Positions 43,301 to 53,894 of a DNA stretch of 64,000 nucleotides are shown one piece after another. The position numbers and the translations under genes are program-made. The notes under the pieces are model-generated. The model ran no database searches and had not been told where the DNA came from. It saw only the letters and a program-made list of their open reading frames with translations. Every line of letters starts with the position of its first letter. The first letter of the stretch is position 1. The DNA comes from Brachypodium distachyon (Eukaryota; Streptophyta; Magnoliopsida; Poales; Poaceae). The DNA is taken from assembly GCF_000005505.3 (NCBI RefSeq), contig NC_016131.3, positions 53,429,355 through 53,493,354 on the forward strand, written 5' to 3'.

Positions 43301-45245
43301 GGCAATCTGATGACCTATCCTTTCTGGTTATATATTGTCTACCGCAATGCATAGCTTTCATTCCAATCAAAGATAAAAAACACGAGTGGAGACGATTAAT
43401 GCCAGCATCTGATCCATGGCAAAAGGTAGGGTACATCAAACTGAGTTCAGACTTGCAGTAAGTAATTGAATTGAATCATCACTGTTTCTTATTTCCTAAT
43501 ACCAGGCAACTGATTCTCAACTAAGTAACTGATAAAAAGATAGCATTACTTTCCCAAGATTTATCTATAATCATACAGGTAGCCAACATTTTTTAATGCA
43601 TAGGGACCATGGATTTGCATTTTTCATATGAATGAGAACGTGTATGAGTTAAGGTACCTGATCCTCTACTCAACCAGATAGGGGAGGGGTTCTGGGTGGG
43701 GTAGTGTGGCTGGGTTGGAGACAAGTCCATGGAAATGTGTCGACATGGCATGTCATGTACCACGACAGCGAACAGGTTAGAGGAAGCAGGGCCAACGGGT
43801 TAAGATTTATGTTTATCAACAACTGCTGAATTATTATTCATGTCTACAAAATAATAAACATACTTTAAGTTATCCACGCATCAAAGGTTGATATGTTTCT
43901 GAGGTGAGAATACTGAAGTATCTTAGTCGCCATAAAAAGTCTCAAATGCTATAGGATTTTTTGTTTTCTTAGGGACATGAACTTTGCTACAATCAGAAGT
44001 TTGCTAAATACAGGTACAGATGGAAGTATGGAACGTCAACAAGATTTAGAAAAAGTGCAACACGTGGGCAGAGTATGCAAGTTCCAAGCCAAATCAAGAA
44101 ATAGTGCAAGAAGAAAACAATCTCAAATTACCAGCAAGATGAAAAACAGATAGCTAACTAGCACAGGTTGTGCTCTGTGTTCACTATGTGGTAGTGGTAG
44201 CTCACTCTAGAATTTATACAAATAATAAAATCCCTGCTCTATGCGTGACAAGTGACGATCTTCCTGAACCAGTACCAAGGAAGTTTGGAGTGGTGTTTTA
44301 CCAGGAACGATGCCACCCCCAAGCACCCGAGCGATTTCCATTCCAAAGTTCCCTGGCCTGCAAGTAAGAAAAACAATTACCATATACTATCCTATAGCCA
44401 ATTAACATGCATGTACAGACTACAGAAGACAGAACAATCATAAATCTGAACATCTTAACATCATTTCTATTAAATACTTTAAAGAAGGAAACGAGGGGAG
44501 CTGACAATCCCCTAATTTTGAACTGGGTTCAGAAATTTTACAGCGGTATGCGCCACTCCGCCTGGCCAAACCCCTTGGTGACGTCCCGGAGGCTCTGGGG
44601 CACCATCTCCTTGCTCTTCTGCGGTATCCACGACCGGATCACGTGGTGAGACCCCTCGGCTTCGGGGGCATAATCATGCTCCGGGGGAACGACGTACTTG
44701 GTCAGGGTCCCCGCCTTGCAGTGGCAGCACACGCCCCACCACTGCGAGGATCCTTCCCCGCAGTTGCTGCAGACGTACGAGACCTTGGCCTTGGCCGCCT
44801 TCCCCCCGGCCCTCCTCGCCCCGGCCACCGCCGCCCACCTTCCCTCTCCCTTCCCGCCGCTCGGTCTCGCCTTCCCCTTGACGATCTCCTCCACGCTCTC
44901 CTCCTTCCCGACTTCCTCCCGGTCGGAGTTGGACGAAGGGGTCTGCGTGACGAAACGGCCCGCGACGGAGTCGTACACGCGCCAGGCGCCGGAGTCCGCG
45001 GGGGCATCGGGATTCGGGGCGGCGGAGGCCGAAGCTAGCGGGCCGAGGGTGTCGGTGAAGGGGTCGTAGCTGGCCCACCCGTCGCCGCCGGACGGAGCGG
45101 AGGAGGAGAAGAGGCGGAGGTCGGCGAGGAGCGGGGGGCTAGGGAGGCGAGGGTTTGGTAGACGGATGGTGGTGCGGCGGGAGAGGCGGAGGAGGGAACG
45201 GAAGGAGGACGGCGAGGGAAGCATCGCGGCGGAGGAGCGGAGCAT
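31316..45245 (-). CDS. RADA: RadA-like DNA recombination/repair protein, organellar (RADA), 15 exons
   Basis: Minus-strand exons: 45245-44542, 44357-44302, 43006-42948, 42738-42667, 42500-42417, 41804-41697, 41354-41292, 41194-41114, 40339-40274, 34795-34640, 34057-33983, 33702-33664, 33319-33237, 32809-32737, 31486-31316. All joints are GT-AG and the frame is open throughout: 629 residues. Order: Ser/Arg/Leu-rich N-terminus without acidic residues in the first 40 (organelle presequence); C4 zinc finger near 159-176 (CSNC...CCHC); RecA-like core with Walker [10 protein letters not shown] (Lys267), Walker B ALIVDS (Asp342) and the RadA-specific KNRFG (423-427); C-terminal Lon-protease-like fold. 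Plant RADA is reported to act in mitochondrial/plastid DNA recombination as a branch-migration factor; this is family knowledge. Intron 9 (34,796-40,273) is 5.5 kb and loaded with repeats. Start: first ATG; a second Met lies 7 codons on. Confidence 0.95.
31732..31809. mobile_element. Short Stowaway MITE in RADA intron 14
   Basis: TACTCCCTCCGGCCAGAATT and the inverted end AATTCCGGCCGTAGGGAGTA; 78 bp, almost perfectly self-complementary (arms about 33 bp). Confidence 0.85.
33886..33953. repeat. Tiny hairpin flanked by 14-bp direct repeats (RADA intron 11)
   Basis: The arms TTTTAGTGCTGGTA and TACCAGCACTAAAA enclose an 11-nt loop. AAAAATGCTTTATT stands on both sides (33,886-33,899 and 33,940-33,953). 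It looks like a very small insertion with target duplication, or a transposon footprint. Confidence 0.65.
34780..34950. repeat. ~82-bp tandem duplication across the exon 10 acceptor of RADA
   Basis: The segment with AAATACACCAAG ... AGTGGCATAC.TCTTCTGG ... AAATGAATCC occurs twice with a period of about 82 bp. The copy on the intron side includes the first bases of exon 10, but its acceptor AG has become AA, so only the exon-proximal acceptor is usable. Confidence 0.75.
35298..35345. mobile_element. Stowaway-like end, partial
   Basis: TACTCCCTCCGTTCCGATT begins a MITE-like arm but no matching right end was found nearby. Confidence 0.4.
35514..36722. repeat. 1.2-kb inverted repeat (foldback) in RADA intron 9
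   Basis: The left arm 35,514-36,111 and right arm 36,157-36,722 are inverted copies along their whole length with scattered mismatches and small indels. Shared texts include GCAATGCTGGCCAATTAC, CTTCAAACCATGAG, TTTAATGAACTTAGGTG and CTTTTGCTATGCCATCA. The 45-bp spacer itself contains a third copy of CCACCAAACTAGTCATAAC. No transposon termini or TSD recognised. RNA from either strand would fold into a hairpin of more than 550 bp. Confidence 0.85.
36723..37568. other. Intron 9 filler, unrecognised
   Basis: 36,735-36,923 has a short open frame starting [17 protein letters not shown]. 37,030-37,370 is GC-rich with another short frame. Neither resembles anything I know and neither has supporting splice sites. 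They may be fragments of captured genes or transposons. Confidence 0.3.
37569..37688. repeat. 41-bp tandem repeat, three copies
   Basis: The unit ATTAACTAGTACAATAGTGA plus CATGATACCCCAGACATGT starts at 37,571, 37,612 and 37,653; the last copy is cut short. Confidence 0.85.
37695..38240. mobile_element. Probable non-autonomous DNA element with 96-bp internal duplication
   Basis: Starts ACTAGATGATGCCCCACGCG and ends CTATTTAGATATAGAAG, end texts common in grass intronic repeats. Inside, a 96-bp unit (GCATGATTTAATGAGGTGGC...) is repeated at 38,026 and 38,122, with a weaker third copy to the left. Class not determined. Confidence 0.4.
38241..38670. repeat. 430-bp inverted repeat in RADA intron 9
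   Basis: Arms of about 175 bp (38,243-38,425 and 38,490-38,668) are inverted copies sharing ACATGAT.AATCAA, GTAAATAAGCAAA, TTGTTTTGTT.TAGGATGA and TTTTCAGATTGTG. The loop is about 65 nt. The right arm has an insertion of about 25 bp. It could be a foldback MITE. Confidence 0.8.
38676..40273. other. Rest of RADA intron 9
   Basis: 38,676-39,131 has a 151-codon open frame with a Gly/Gln-rich end and 39,292-39,571 is GC-rich; neither is recognisable. Beyond about 39,900 the text is ordinary intron. Confidence 0.35.
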
Positions 45246-46960
45246 TTGGGCGGATTCGAAGCGAGCGGGTTTTGCAGGGGTTTTTGGTCGGGATTTTGCG
45301 GAGCCGGAGTATAAACGCCGGCGCGGGAAGGGGAAGGGTCGCGCGGTCGCGCCGCACCGGGGCAGGAGCGGCTATCGGGACGGGTGAGGTGCGGGAAAAG
45401 TTGTTCCGGACTTCCAGTATTTCCCTCGTGTCGTGTGACACGAAACCGACGAAAATGACAAAAAACTTTTGTGAGCGAGCGTGTCTTATTTGATGTCGTG
45501 CGATTATATCGACGGAAAAATGGTTACTTGCTTGCTGCACAGAAATGATTATCTGCTAATTTTGTCAGTGAATTCATGAAGAAATGTCAAGGTGCGAAGG
45601 GTGGCTTCGATCGTTTCATCGTATCGTTCTATTGTAATTTTATTTTAGAATCAATAAAATCAGATTGTCTTCTAAAAAAGTTATCATTTGGATCGGATAT
45701 GTTCGTCCGTCGGAAATCCCTGCATCCGTTTAAAAAACACTTTTACACACCTGGCAACATCAAGGAAAAGGATTAACAGAGTTCAAAGAATGGAGCTGCT
45801 ATGAGATTGGATACCATGTTAAATTTTTATATATTTTTTTGGAAATGAAACAATAGGTGAATTGCCTACTGTATATATTCAAAAATCAAAAAGGAAACAC
45901 TGTACAGCAAAAACAAAAGGAGCAATCCAACTACAGGTGTCTAAATAAAGCTATCAATCCAGGCCTTAATTTGGCATGTGGTGAGAATTACTAAATTTAA
46001 ATTTATTAAGAGGGAAGTCTCTTCTATGTTTGGTGGTGAGAAATCATGGAAGATTACACTATGAAATGTAGTAGAACGGTTCCTCGAGAACAATTCCCAT
46101 GGACACAATTTTACGAGCTGCACTATAGATAACAAAAACAAAATCCTAAGATGGTGGATCCTCCGACTATCTTGCAAATATTTTTTGAATCGAAGTGGCC
46201 ACACATGTTAATTGTGCTTTTAACTTCAAAAAGATGTGCTTGGTGTCTAGACTATCATCAAATTCTTGATCTCACTTGTTACTCTTCCTTGTTCCGTCGA
46301 AATTAATGAAAGACGTAGAACCGGAAAAGTATTTAAGTCAGCTTTGGTCCTTCAACCGTTATCAAAGTCTAAATTTGGTCCAAACTTTTGATAGCTGATT
46401 CGACATTGAGAGATGAGTGGAACCACATATCAACATTTGCCAAGTAGCTGGTTTATCTTCTTTTGTGACTCCCGCCTCTAGTAGTTAGTGGATCTTACAG
46501 TTTGCTATCTTTCGTCATGTCGGTCTTTTCTCTCGTAGATTTGACGACAAATTAGTGGTTCGATAACCTGTTTCGCAAGGGATATGTTTTGAACATAGCG
46601 CGTTCAACAATCTTAAATTCTCATTGTTTTGGGGTAAGCAGCTCATGCGGATATTTAAAACCTATGAAGTCATGAAGTCAGTAACTTGTGTAAGATTGGA
46701 CTTCTAAAATTTCATCGCTAAAATGGAGAGATATTGACGGATCTAGCGATTTTGACTTCAGACAGTTTTGATGCAGCTTTTTGTTTTGTTATGGTAGGGA
46801 TTTTTATTCTCAGTTATTGTCTCAGATTTTTATTTTTATTTTATACTGTGTTGCTTTTTTTCTTTTTTTTTTGAGAAATGTACTCTGTTCTTTTGGATGA
46901 GTAAAGTCAAATGTTTCTCAGAAAAACAAAGAAGAAGAGAAAGACATCACAACAATTAGT
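45246..46960. other. Divergent intergenic region between RADA and TRAPPC4
   Basis: The first 150 bp beside RADA are GC-rich (its promoter/5' UTR). The remainder is AT-rich with no gene. A short self-complementary site GTGTCGTGTGACAC lies at about 45,428. TATA-like boxes could not be assigned with confidence. Confidence 0.45.
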
Positions 46961-47213
46961 TCCAGATCTCCACCCTCCATCCACCGCCGGTCATGGCAGC
47001 CGAAAACCAGAACCATCGAAAATCCTTCTACACATCTCCTCTCAACCATTCCATACCTTTTTCTCCCCCAAGCTGCTCTCTCTTGCCCCAACGCTCCGAT
47101 CCAACCCAGTGCGGCTCTAAAATCTCTCCTCTAGTCCACCGCCGACGTGCCGCAAGCTCGGGGACCGGGGTCACCGTCGCCGCCTCCCCCCTCCCCAACC
47201 CTGCGCCTCTCAC

Positions 47214-47940
47214 GTGAGTCGCCGCCATCGCTGTTTCCGTTCTGCCTCTTCGCGTCCCTGCTGTCTCCGGTCTCCACCCCGCGCACAATATCTTGGATTT
47301 TGGTTTTCGAGGTATGCGCTCTGGGTCTTGCAGTACTAGTTAACCCAACGTTAATGTCCACAAAATTTTGCGTATCTGGGTGTGCACCACCCCGGATCAC
47401 CATCCCAACAACTAGAATTCTAGATCCGTCCCTGTCTGGTCACCTGAAGTTGGTTAGTTTCCTAGTCCGTAGTCAGGATCAGATCGACATTTCACTAATA
47501 CTCCTTAATTGTTATGACCAAGTTAAAATCGATAGCATTGATCTTGGATGATCGATTATGCATTTTGCTGCAAGGGGATTGTGCTCTCTGTATAGAAGGT
47601 AGTGAAGTTTACATTTTTAATACACATCATCTATTCATGTTGATGATTATAAGGCGATCCAGGGGCGGAGCCAGAAAAAAAGAACCATTGGGTGCATTGC
47701 ATTATTATCATGGGGTTCATATGTAGTCTTTGGTCCAAATCTTATTGAATTATATCATTATCATTGGGTTCATTTGAACCCAATGTCTATACTGCAGCTC
47801 CGCCCCTGAGGCGATCTGTATGAAAATCTGTATCAGTCCATTGTGAATAATTGATGACTTTTCGCCAATAAGGTTGAGTTCATTAGTTAGTTGTCTTCTA
47901 ACATGTCCAGTTTATTTGCCTCTGATGTCTTTCTCTACAG
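47214..47940 (+). other. Probable 5' UTR intron of TRAPPC4
   Basis: A strong donor GTGAGT at 47,214 (inside CACGTGAGT) or alternatively GTATGC at 47,311 pairs with the acceptor TTTCTCTACAG ending at 47,940. It lies between a GC-rich leader (about 46,970-47,310) and the coding start at 47,987. Confidence 0.45.
47660..47808. mobile_element. hAT-type MITE with perfect 8-bp TSD
   Basis: The ends CAGGGGCGGAGCCAG and CAGCTCCGCCCCTG are inverted. The flanks AGGCGATC at 47,652-47,659 and 47,809-47,816 are identical, as expected for hAT. 149 bp, non-coding, inside the presumed 5' UTR intron of TRAPPC4. The perfect TSD and ends suggest a young insertion. Confidence 0.9.
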
Positions 47941-47986
47941 CTAATACAGGAAATTTGCCCTTATCTTTGCTACACCTTTTGTCGCT

Positions 47987-50179
47987 ATGGGGACAGTTGC
48001 AATCTACAGCCTTTTCATAATTAACAAGTCTGGTGGCCTTATATACTACAAGGTATCTTCATATACTCCATGTCGTCTTCTACCTTGTAGAGACGAAGTC
48101 TTAACAACATGCGCATCTCCCCAGGACTATGGCTCGGCAGGGAGAATGGACACTAACGACAGCCTGCGCCTAGCAAGTCTCTGGCATTCAATGCATGCTA
48201 TCTCCCAGCAGCTGTCCCCTACCACTGGCTGTACTGGCATTGACCTCCTACAAGCCCACAACTTCGACCTCCATTGCTTCCAATCCCTCACAGGTCTTCA
48301 TTTCCCTCAAGTTGATAAATCCTTTCTGCAAACATATAGTTGGTTTATGTATTTATTGGTTGGAGTGGATTCCATTTTCTTGGTGGATCTTTCCAAATTA
48401 AGTCTTACGAGATGTAGTTTTATTTTTCACTCATTAGTTTGATTCCTTGAACTTATACAAAGTTACCCGTTTCTTGTTCTGAATGTTCAGAATATAATCT
48501 CATGAGAATGCAAACTGTAGCATCAATGTATCTGGCCTTGGCTGTTGTTAAGCTTACCCTGATTTGTATCTGTTCTGTCCATTAATTTTGTTATTTTGAG
48601 TAAGGACTAAACAATGACAGTTATATTAAGTATTCTTTGTGTTCTTGACTTCTTGGTTAGTTGTTTCCAAACATGTCAGGTCCTTTACCAGACTTAAGTT
48701 ATCAAGAAAATTTTGCCGCATGTAGCCTCCATTTTCTCTTTATCTGTTGAAGTTATGTTTTGAACACAAAAACTACATAATGAACTGACTGACATCATTG
48801 AATTCTGTTACTTGATGATTTTTTCTTTTATTTGCTATCTAGCAGCCATAACCCATAAGTCTTGCAATGCCTCGGACGTGTAGCCATCATAAGACTAGAT
48901 TGATCAATCTAGTTGCATTTGTTCTGGTGCTTAATCCTGGTCGGTATATGTGAAATTTGTTGCATACTACCCATTGTGCTCTACTTAGTTTTTAGCTGCA
49001 AGATCATTAAACAAGTTTGATAGATAAGTAGACGGCTTAGTATGCCAGACTATTTACTTTCTACAGTCGGTACACGGCAATATCTCTACTATGTAAAGAA
49101 AAGTTTGGCACTTTAATCATATTAATAGCGATGATAGCTGTGTCTGTTGAAGTCCACAATGCCATTGGCATTTGGTTTAAAGGTGCAGCGCCACAGAAGG
49201 CTAAGTGCAGTCCCTGTTGGATAACTTATCTCTTCACTTTTGAAAAATGTCCTGTTGCTGAGATTTGTGACATTCAAATTAGGAGGGGCTAAGTGTAGTC
49301 CCTGCGTAAGTGACAATATGTATCCCATATTGATCAAGCAACAAAATAACCAGAAGTTCTTGTAAGCCCCATGTCCCCCATCCCACCAAAGGGATTAGGC
49401 TCTGTCAGTTAATAGATCAGGTTGAGTGCCTTATCCCTAGTCTTCAGACCTTACCAACTGCCGCACATGGCCCTGTGTTCTATAGGAACTGGGAAATGAA
49501 CTGGTGAAGTACTTCAGATAGTTTGTGCGTATTTAGTTATTTATTGCCAAAAACACACATGCTGTGTTCTGTTATATGATATATCTTTAGTTATATCCAT
49601 ATGCAAAACATTTTATTGAATGCGAACACCACTTTATTGGATAATCTTGTAGTCTCTAAGTAGGGCCTATACCTAGAGCTAACCTATCTTGTCATATTTT
49701 ATTTAAATTTATTGGGTTGAGATTTGATCTAGATGGTAATTCGATATCTTGAAAAATGTTATATTAATGATTGGTGTGATAGATATTGCCAAAAGCAGGT
49801 CCATTGCGAGTAGGGTGGTAACCCTCTGTTTCTTTTTTCCATATACTGTCAGTTTTCTAGTTTGAAATCAGCATGGCCCAACTGTGCTCATGATTTCTTG
49901 ACGGTTTCTTTAACTATTAACCATGGCATTGCTTTGACACTGTCTAGTTACTGACCTTTCTGATTTTTTTGGTGTGCTTCAGGGACAAAGTTCTTCGTTG
50001 TATGCGAAACAGGTGCTCAAAACATGGAAATCCTACTGAAAACGATATATGAGCTGTACACGGAGTTCGTCTTGAAAAACCCATTCTATGAGATGGAGAT
50101 GCCGATTCGGTGTGAGCTCTTTGATCTCAACTTGGCTCAGGTCATTCAGAAGGATCGTGTCGCGCTTCTGGGCCGATGA
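47987..50179 (+). CDS. TRAPPC4: Trafficking protein particle complex subunit 4 (TRAPPC4/TRS23), 3 exons
   Basis: Exons 47987-48052, 48125-48293 and 49983-50179 join by GT-AG introns (72 bp and 1.7 kb) into 143 residues. The protein starts MGTVAIYSLFIINKSGGLIYY and has the Sybindin/TRAPP core motifs DYGSAGRMDTNDSLRLASLW, GIDLLQAHNFDLHCFQSLTG, FFVVCETGAQNM and FVLKNPFYEMEMPIRCELFD, matching plant TRS23 end to end at the usual length. TRAPP is a Rab/Ypt guanine-nucleotide-exchange and tethering complex in ER-to-Golgi and post-Golgi traffic; subunit 4 is a core longin-like subunit (family knowledge). Single ATG start at the exon 1 border; the N-terminus is as conserved as in other plants. Intact, no anomalies. 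Confidence 0.95.
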
Positions 50180-51102
50180 AACATAAAAAAAAAACATAAC
50201 GTTCACCGTTTCTTGTAACGTTTTGTATTCATGTACTAGCTTTTGTATTTGCTCAGCTAGAATATGTTTATTCTTGAATGTGTTCCTGATGACCAATGGG
50301 AGAAATGTGCTGCAGGCTTGCACATCTGTAAATCTTGTTTACATAACTCTGGGTTACAACATTTTGATGACAGCCTATGTGTCTGAGTCTAATATTGGTC
50401 AGCTTGGATTTTCCATTTCTCCATAGTTTGACAAGACTATGCATGTGGTCATGTGGGTAATGACTGGTGTTCCTGTTCTTGAATCACTGTCATTTCAGGT
50501 AGGAAAAAAAATCGGATGTTGTATGCCTGTCATTTTGGACCGTGGGAATTCTGGTGATGAAATTTGATGGCCTATATATCTCTTCCTATTTCATGGACAT
50601 CAGGTTGAACTGTCGCTCTAATCATAATATGATTCGCAAGTCAGTCATTTTCATGCTGATAATATGAATCACCGGCCATGTATGGAGCTCAAATTGCTTC
50701 CTCTGTCTAGCAACAAGACATGGCTCAATCAACATACATTGTCAGAGCAATAAAATCTGTTTTGACCTGTGCATATTCTTTATAAAGCAATTTCTTTGTT
50801 GATATACAGTGTACGACACTACTACCAGCAAAGCCCTGTCTAGATTGAATCTATTTTGTAGAGGCCTAAAGGCTCTACAAAAATACATTAAATCCAACAG
50901 GGCTTAAGGCTCAGAGGCTGCAATGAAGACAGTGGCTAAAATCTTACTACTGTATGATTGTAGATGCTACACCAGTGATTTATTACACAACACGAATACA
51001 CTATAAGATCCAAGAAACATGGTTAATTTACCACCTGGCACAGTGGAATGGAACTGAGAACCATCTCATGAGTTAACAGAGTTATTACTCAGAAGCCCAA
51101 AG
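50180..51102. other. 3' UTRs of two convergent genes
   Basis: Holds the 3' UTR of TRAPPC4 (plus) and of the At4g14100-like gene (minus); no other gene seen. Confidence 0.5.
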
Positions 51103-52537
51103 TCATACTGCCGCCGCCGCATCTGCTGGTGCCCTGGCAAACCATAGGAGGCTGCTCATTGTGTCGACAGCGTCCGCTCCGGTGGCCATGGCAGCATGGT
51201 CATTGAAGCAGTGAGCTGGTGCCTGCCACTGGGAGTCCTCCAGTACCCCTCCCACATTGAAGCTCATCACATGTTGCTGCATCCCTGGGAAACAATAAGC
51301 ACAACATCACTTTTTTTAGGTCAAGAGATTTGTTGCGAGATCACGAATCATATTACAGGTCTCATGGAATATGCCAGTAAAATGGAATTAGTGAAGGAAC
51401 TGACTGAACAAGTGAGGAGGTTCAGTGTGTGAGGTTCCATTCCGAATGGTGAGAGATTTGATAGATTCTAAGAGTTTAGACTGCATCCCTACAAATGCAA
51501 AAACTGAATTTTGTGGAGATCGCAGAGTTGACATACTGTGTTAATTAATAATTTTCAAATGAAACTAACAGCTCGTTCCCCTCATTTCATTTGGTAGAAA
51601 TAAAATGAAATCAAATTTTTGATAGGATTTCATTTGGTTGAATTTGAATTCCGGATTCAAAAATCATGTTTGTCTACCACATGGACATGGATTTGTAGAA
51701 TCAGAGACAATCCAGAGAAATTATGACTTTTAGAAAGGAATTGCGGTTAGATACAGTGTGATTCCATAAAATTTCAGATTGAATTCCTGCACCAAATCCA
51801 GCGCTTGGTTTCTGGAATCCAAAATGAATTCCAGGATTTAGGCTCAAATGATGGGTGCAAAACGAACTGTAAGAGAAAACCACACTATTTAGGCGCGGTT
51901 GCACAAAGATTCCAGAAATCTACTGAATCCACAAACTGCAGACTGAAATCCTGCCACCAATCACCACATCGAACTAGAGGAATCAACAGCTGCGAAACCC
52001 CAATTGCTGCATCAAGAATTCAGAGAGTTCCTGAACGGGTTCATTCGTACCAGTGTAGAAGTTCCAGCGGACGGGGCGGTGGGTGACGACATCCTCGTAG
52101 TACCAGATGAAGTCGACCTTGGTCCAGACGTGGCAGTCGAAGCCGTCGGTGGTCTCGCGGCCGAGGTAGACGGCGCCGCGGAGCCAGTCGGGGGGCAGGA
52201 TGCCGACGGCGAACTTGATGGTGCGGCAGGAGGCGGAGTCGAAGATGTAGGAGGTGCCGTTGGTCCACTCGACGTCGTACTTCGGGTCGCCGGAGAGCTG
52301 GCTGCGGATGAGGTTGAGGTTGCGGCCCCGGGGCCAGTCGTAGTAGAGGTCGATGAGCTGCAGCCGCCCGCCGCTCTCCGTCAGGTTGGTGAACATCACC
52401 GCGTGGAACTGCTCCGGCCACGGCGTCGGGACTGGCGGAGGAGCCTCGGTTGTTGTCGCCGCGGGGTTGGACAGCGCCGCCCCGGCGGTTATGGCGAGGA
52501 GTGGCAGCAGCAGGAGCAGCGGCGCCGGCGGTGCCAT
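51103..52537 (-). CDS. At4g14100-like secretory protein (putative glycosyl-group transferase family), 2 exons
   Basis: Minus-strand exons 52537-52051 and 51284-51103 with one GT-AG intron (766 bp) give 222 residues. Residues 1-21 form a signal peptide (MAPPAP, then a Leu run, LLAITAGAA). The mature part has the family's PWPEQFHAVMF, LYYDWPRGRN, YDVEWTNGTSYIF, VWTKVDFIWYYEDVV, RPVRWNFYTG and, in exon 2, VLEDSQWQAPAHCFN. N-glycosylation sequons are visible (NLT, NGT). The Arabidopsis relative At4g14100 is annotated as transferring glycosyl groups, but I know of no demonstrated reaction, so the function is open. Start: the first Met that gives a signal peptide; an in-frame extension upstream (from 52,681) would bury it and is disfavoured. 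The C-terminus is Ala-rich. Confidence 0.9.
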
Positions 52538-52859
52538 CGGCGTTTCCTGCGGCTTATCCGGGCTTATCTCTCGGGCTCTCTGCTTAACCGACCAGCCGAA
52601 GCTATGGCCCACGGACTTCACGTTAGCGAGGAAAGGTAGATCGGCAGTGTTGGCCCACTGGTGACGCAGCTGTCCGCGCACAGGACCATCTCCACTCGCC
52701 CGACCTCCTAAACGGGCTCAGGGGACGTCGGGCTTAAGAAACCAGCCAGCCGGCCTTTCCAATTTATTTTTAATTCGGTGCTGTTCGAATTTATTTTTAA
52801 TTCGGTGCTGTTCGAAAAGTTATCCGACGTTTTCAGACCGAACCCGACCCTGGTGATCA

Positions 52860-53590
52860 AAGAAATGGAACAAAGAATCAGTGGAACCTACTAGCTAGAG
52901 AGGACAACATGATTAATGCTAGTCTCGAGTTAGAAATCTGAATGAGGTCAAAAAGCCGGTTTGTGAATCAGTCAGTATATTGGCGATTCTTGAAGATCGA
53001 ACAGTTTGAAGGAAGCGGCGAACTGAGAAGCAAGCAGATACCATCACTCTCGTTATCGTGGAACAACACAATAGATTCTTGCCTTGCCTAGCTTAAACAG
53101 AAGAGGCTTGGTTAGCTTCCTTCCTATCAGCAGCTGTTCTTGCAACCAACTATTCTTTAAGTACGCTGTGAGTAAGCTAATAGGGCCCTTGCGGCACTAG
53201 ACGCCACAAGAATAGTTGGTATACAGCTTGTGTGCTTAGTCTAGCCTTGCAAGCAACCTCTTCCTACCAGAGGACTACCATATACCGATCCTTGCTGTTA
53301 CCGCAAATCGATCAATTCGTTACTTTTCATCGGAAGAAGTAGCAAGCAACTCGGAAAGATCTGAAATAAGGAAATGCGCGGATCGCTTCTTCTACCCTTC
53401 TCTTATTCGCATTTCCTGCTTGCTATTGAAAGAAAAGCTGTTACTGCTGCATATTCCCTTTTTCCTCTAATTCGAGCGAGTAAAGGCGCAGCTTCTCATC
53501 TTTGCTTTAGAGTTTGAGGCTTTCTAATATAGAATTGGATTTAGTTTGCTCTAGCTATCTTGCTGATGTTCATACTATTAATGAAAGCTG
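52860..53590. other. Possible mitochondrial DNA insertion (NUMT)
   Basis: The composition and wording (e.g. AAAGCTGTTACTGCTGCATA, AGGGCCCTTGCGGCACTAGA) look like plant mitochondrial intergenic DNA rather than nuclear repeat. A 13-bp inverted pair ACCAACTATTCTT / AAGAATAGTTGGT lies at about 53,146 and 53,209. No gene is recognisable. This is a resemblance, not an alignment. Confidence 0.35.
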
Positions 53591-53894
53591 GCTCGAGCGG
53601 GGCCGCCGGCGCAACGCGTTATTGCGACGGGCCCGTCTTTGTCAGCGACCAATTAAAACTCCCCACCGGTTTCTCACCGGCCCCTTCTCGGCTCCCGAGT
53701 GGAAATTAATGGCAGGAGCCCGCCGGTTGTCACGCGGCCGTGTTTATCGCTGTGTTCACACGTCTGCCGGTTCGCATTGCGGCGATATAAAAAGAGGCGA
53801 CCAATGGCGAGCATCGGCACTCTCCTCGCTGCGCCTCCTCTCCTCCCAAACCCTCCCTCTCTCTCTCGCCCTAAACCCTCCCGCCGACGAGTCC

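Noticed and set aside
44643..45493. Several plus-strand frames of 110-130 codons opposite RADA exon 1 and its promoter
   Set aside because: Shadows of the GC-rich RADA first exon; the minus-strand frame has the presequence and zinc finger and splices correctly.
47028..47403. Minus-strand Arg/Gly-rich frames near the TRAPPC4 leader
   Set aside because: GC-rich leader sequence of TRAPPC4 read backwards; no domain or splice support.
52004..52664. Plus-strand frame of 211 codons, Val/Gly/Ala-rich
   Set aside because: Antisense shadow of exon 1 of the At4g14100-like gene.
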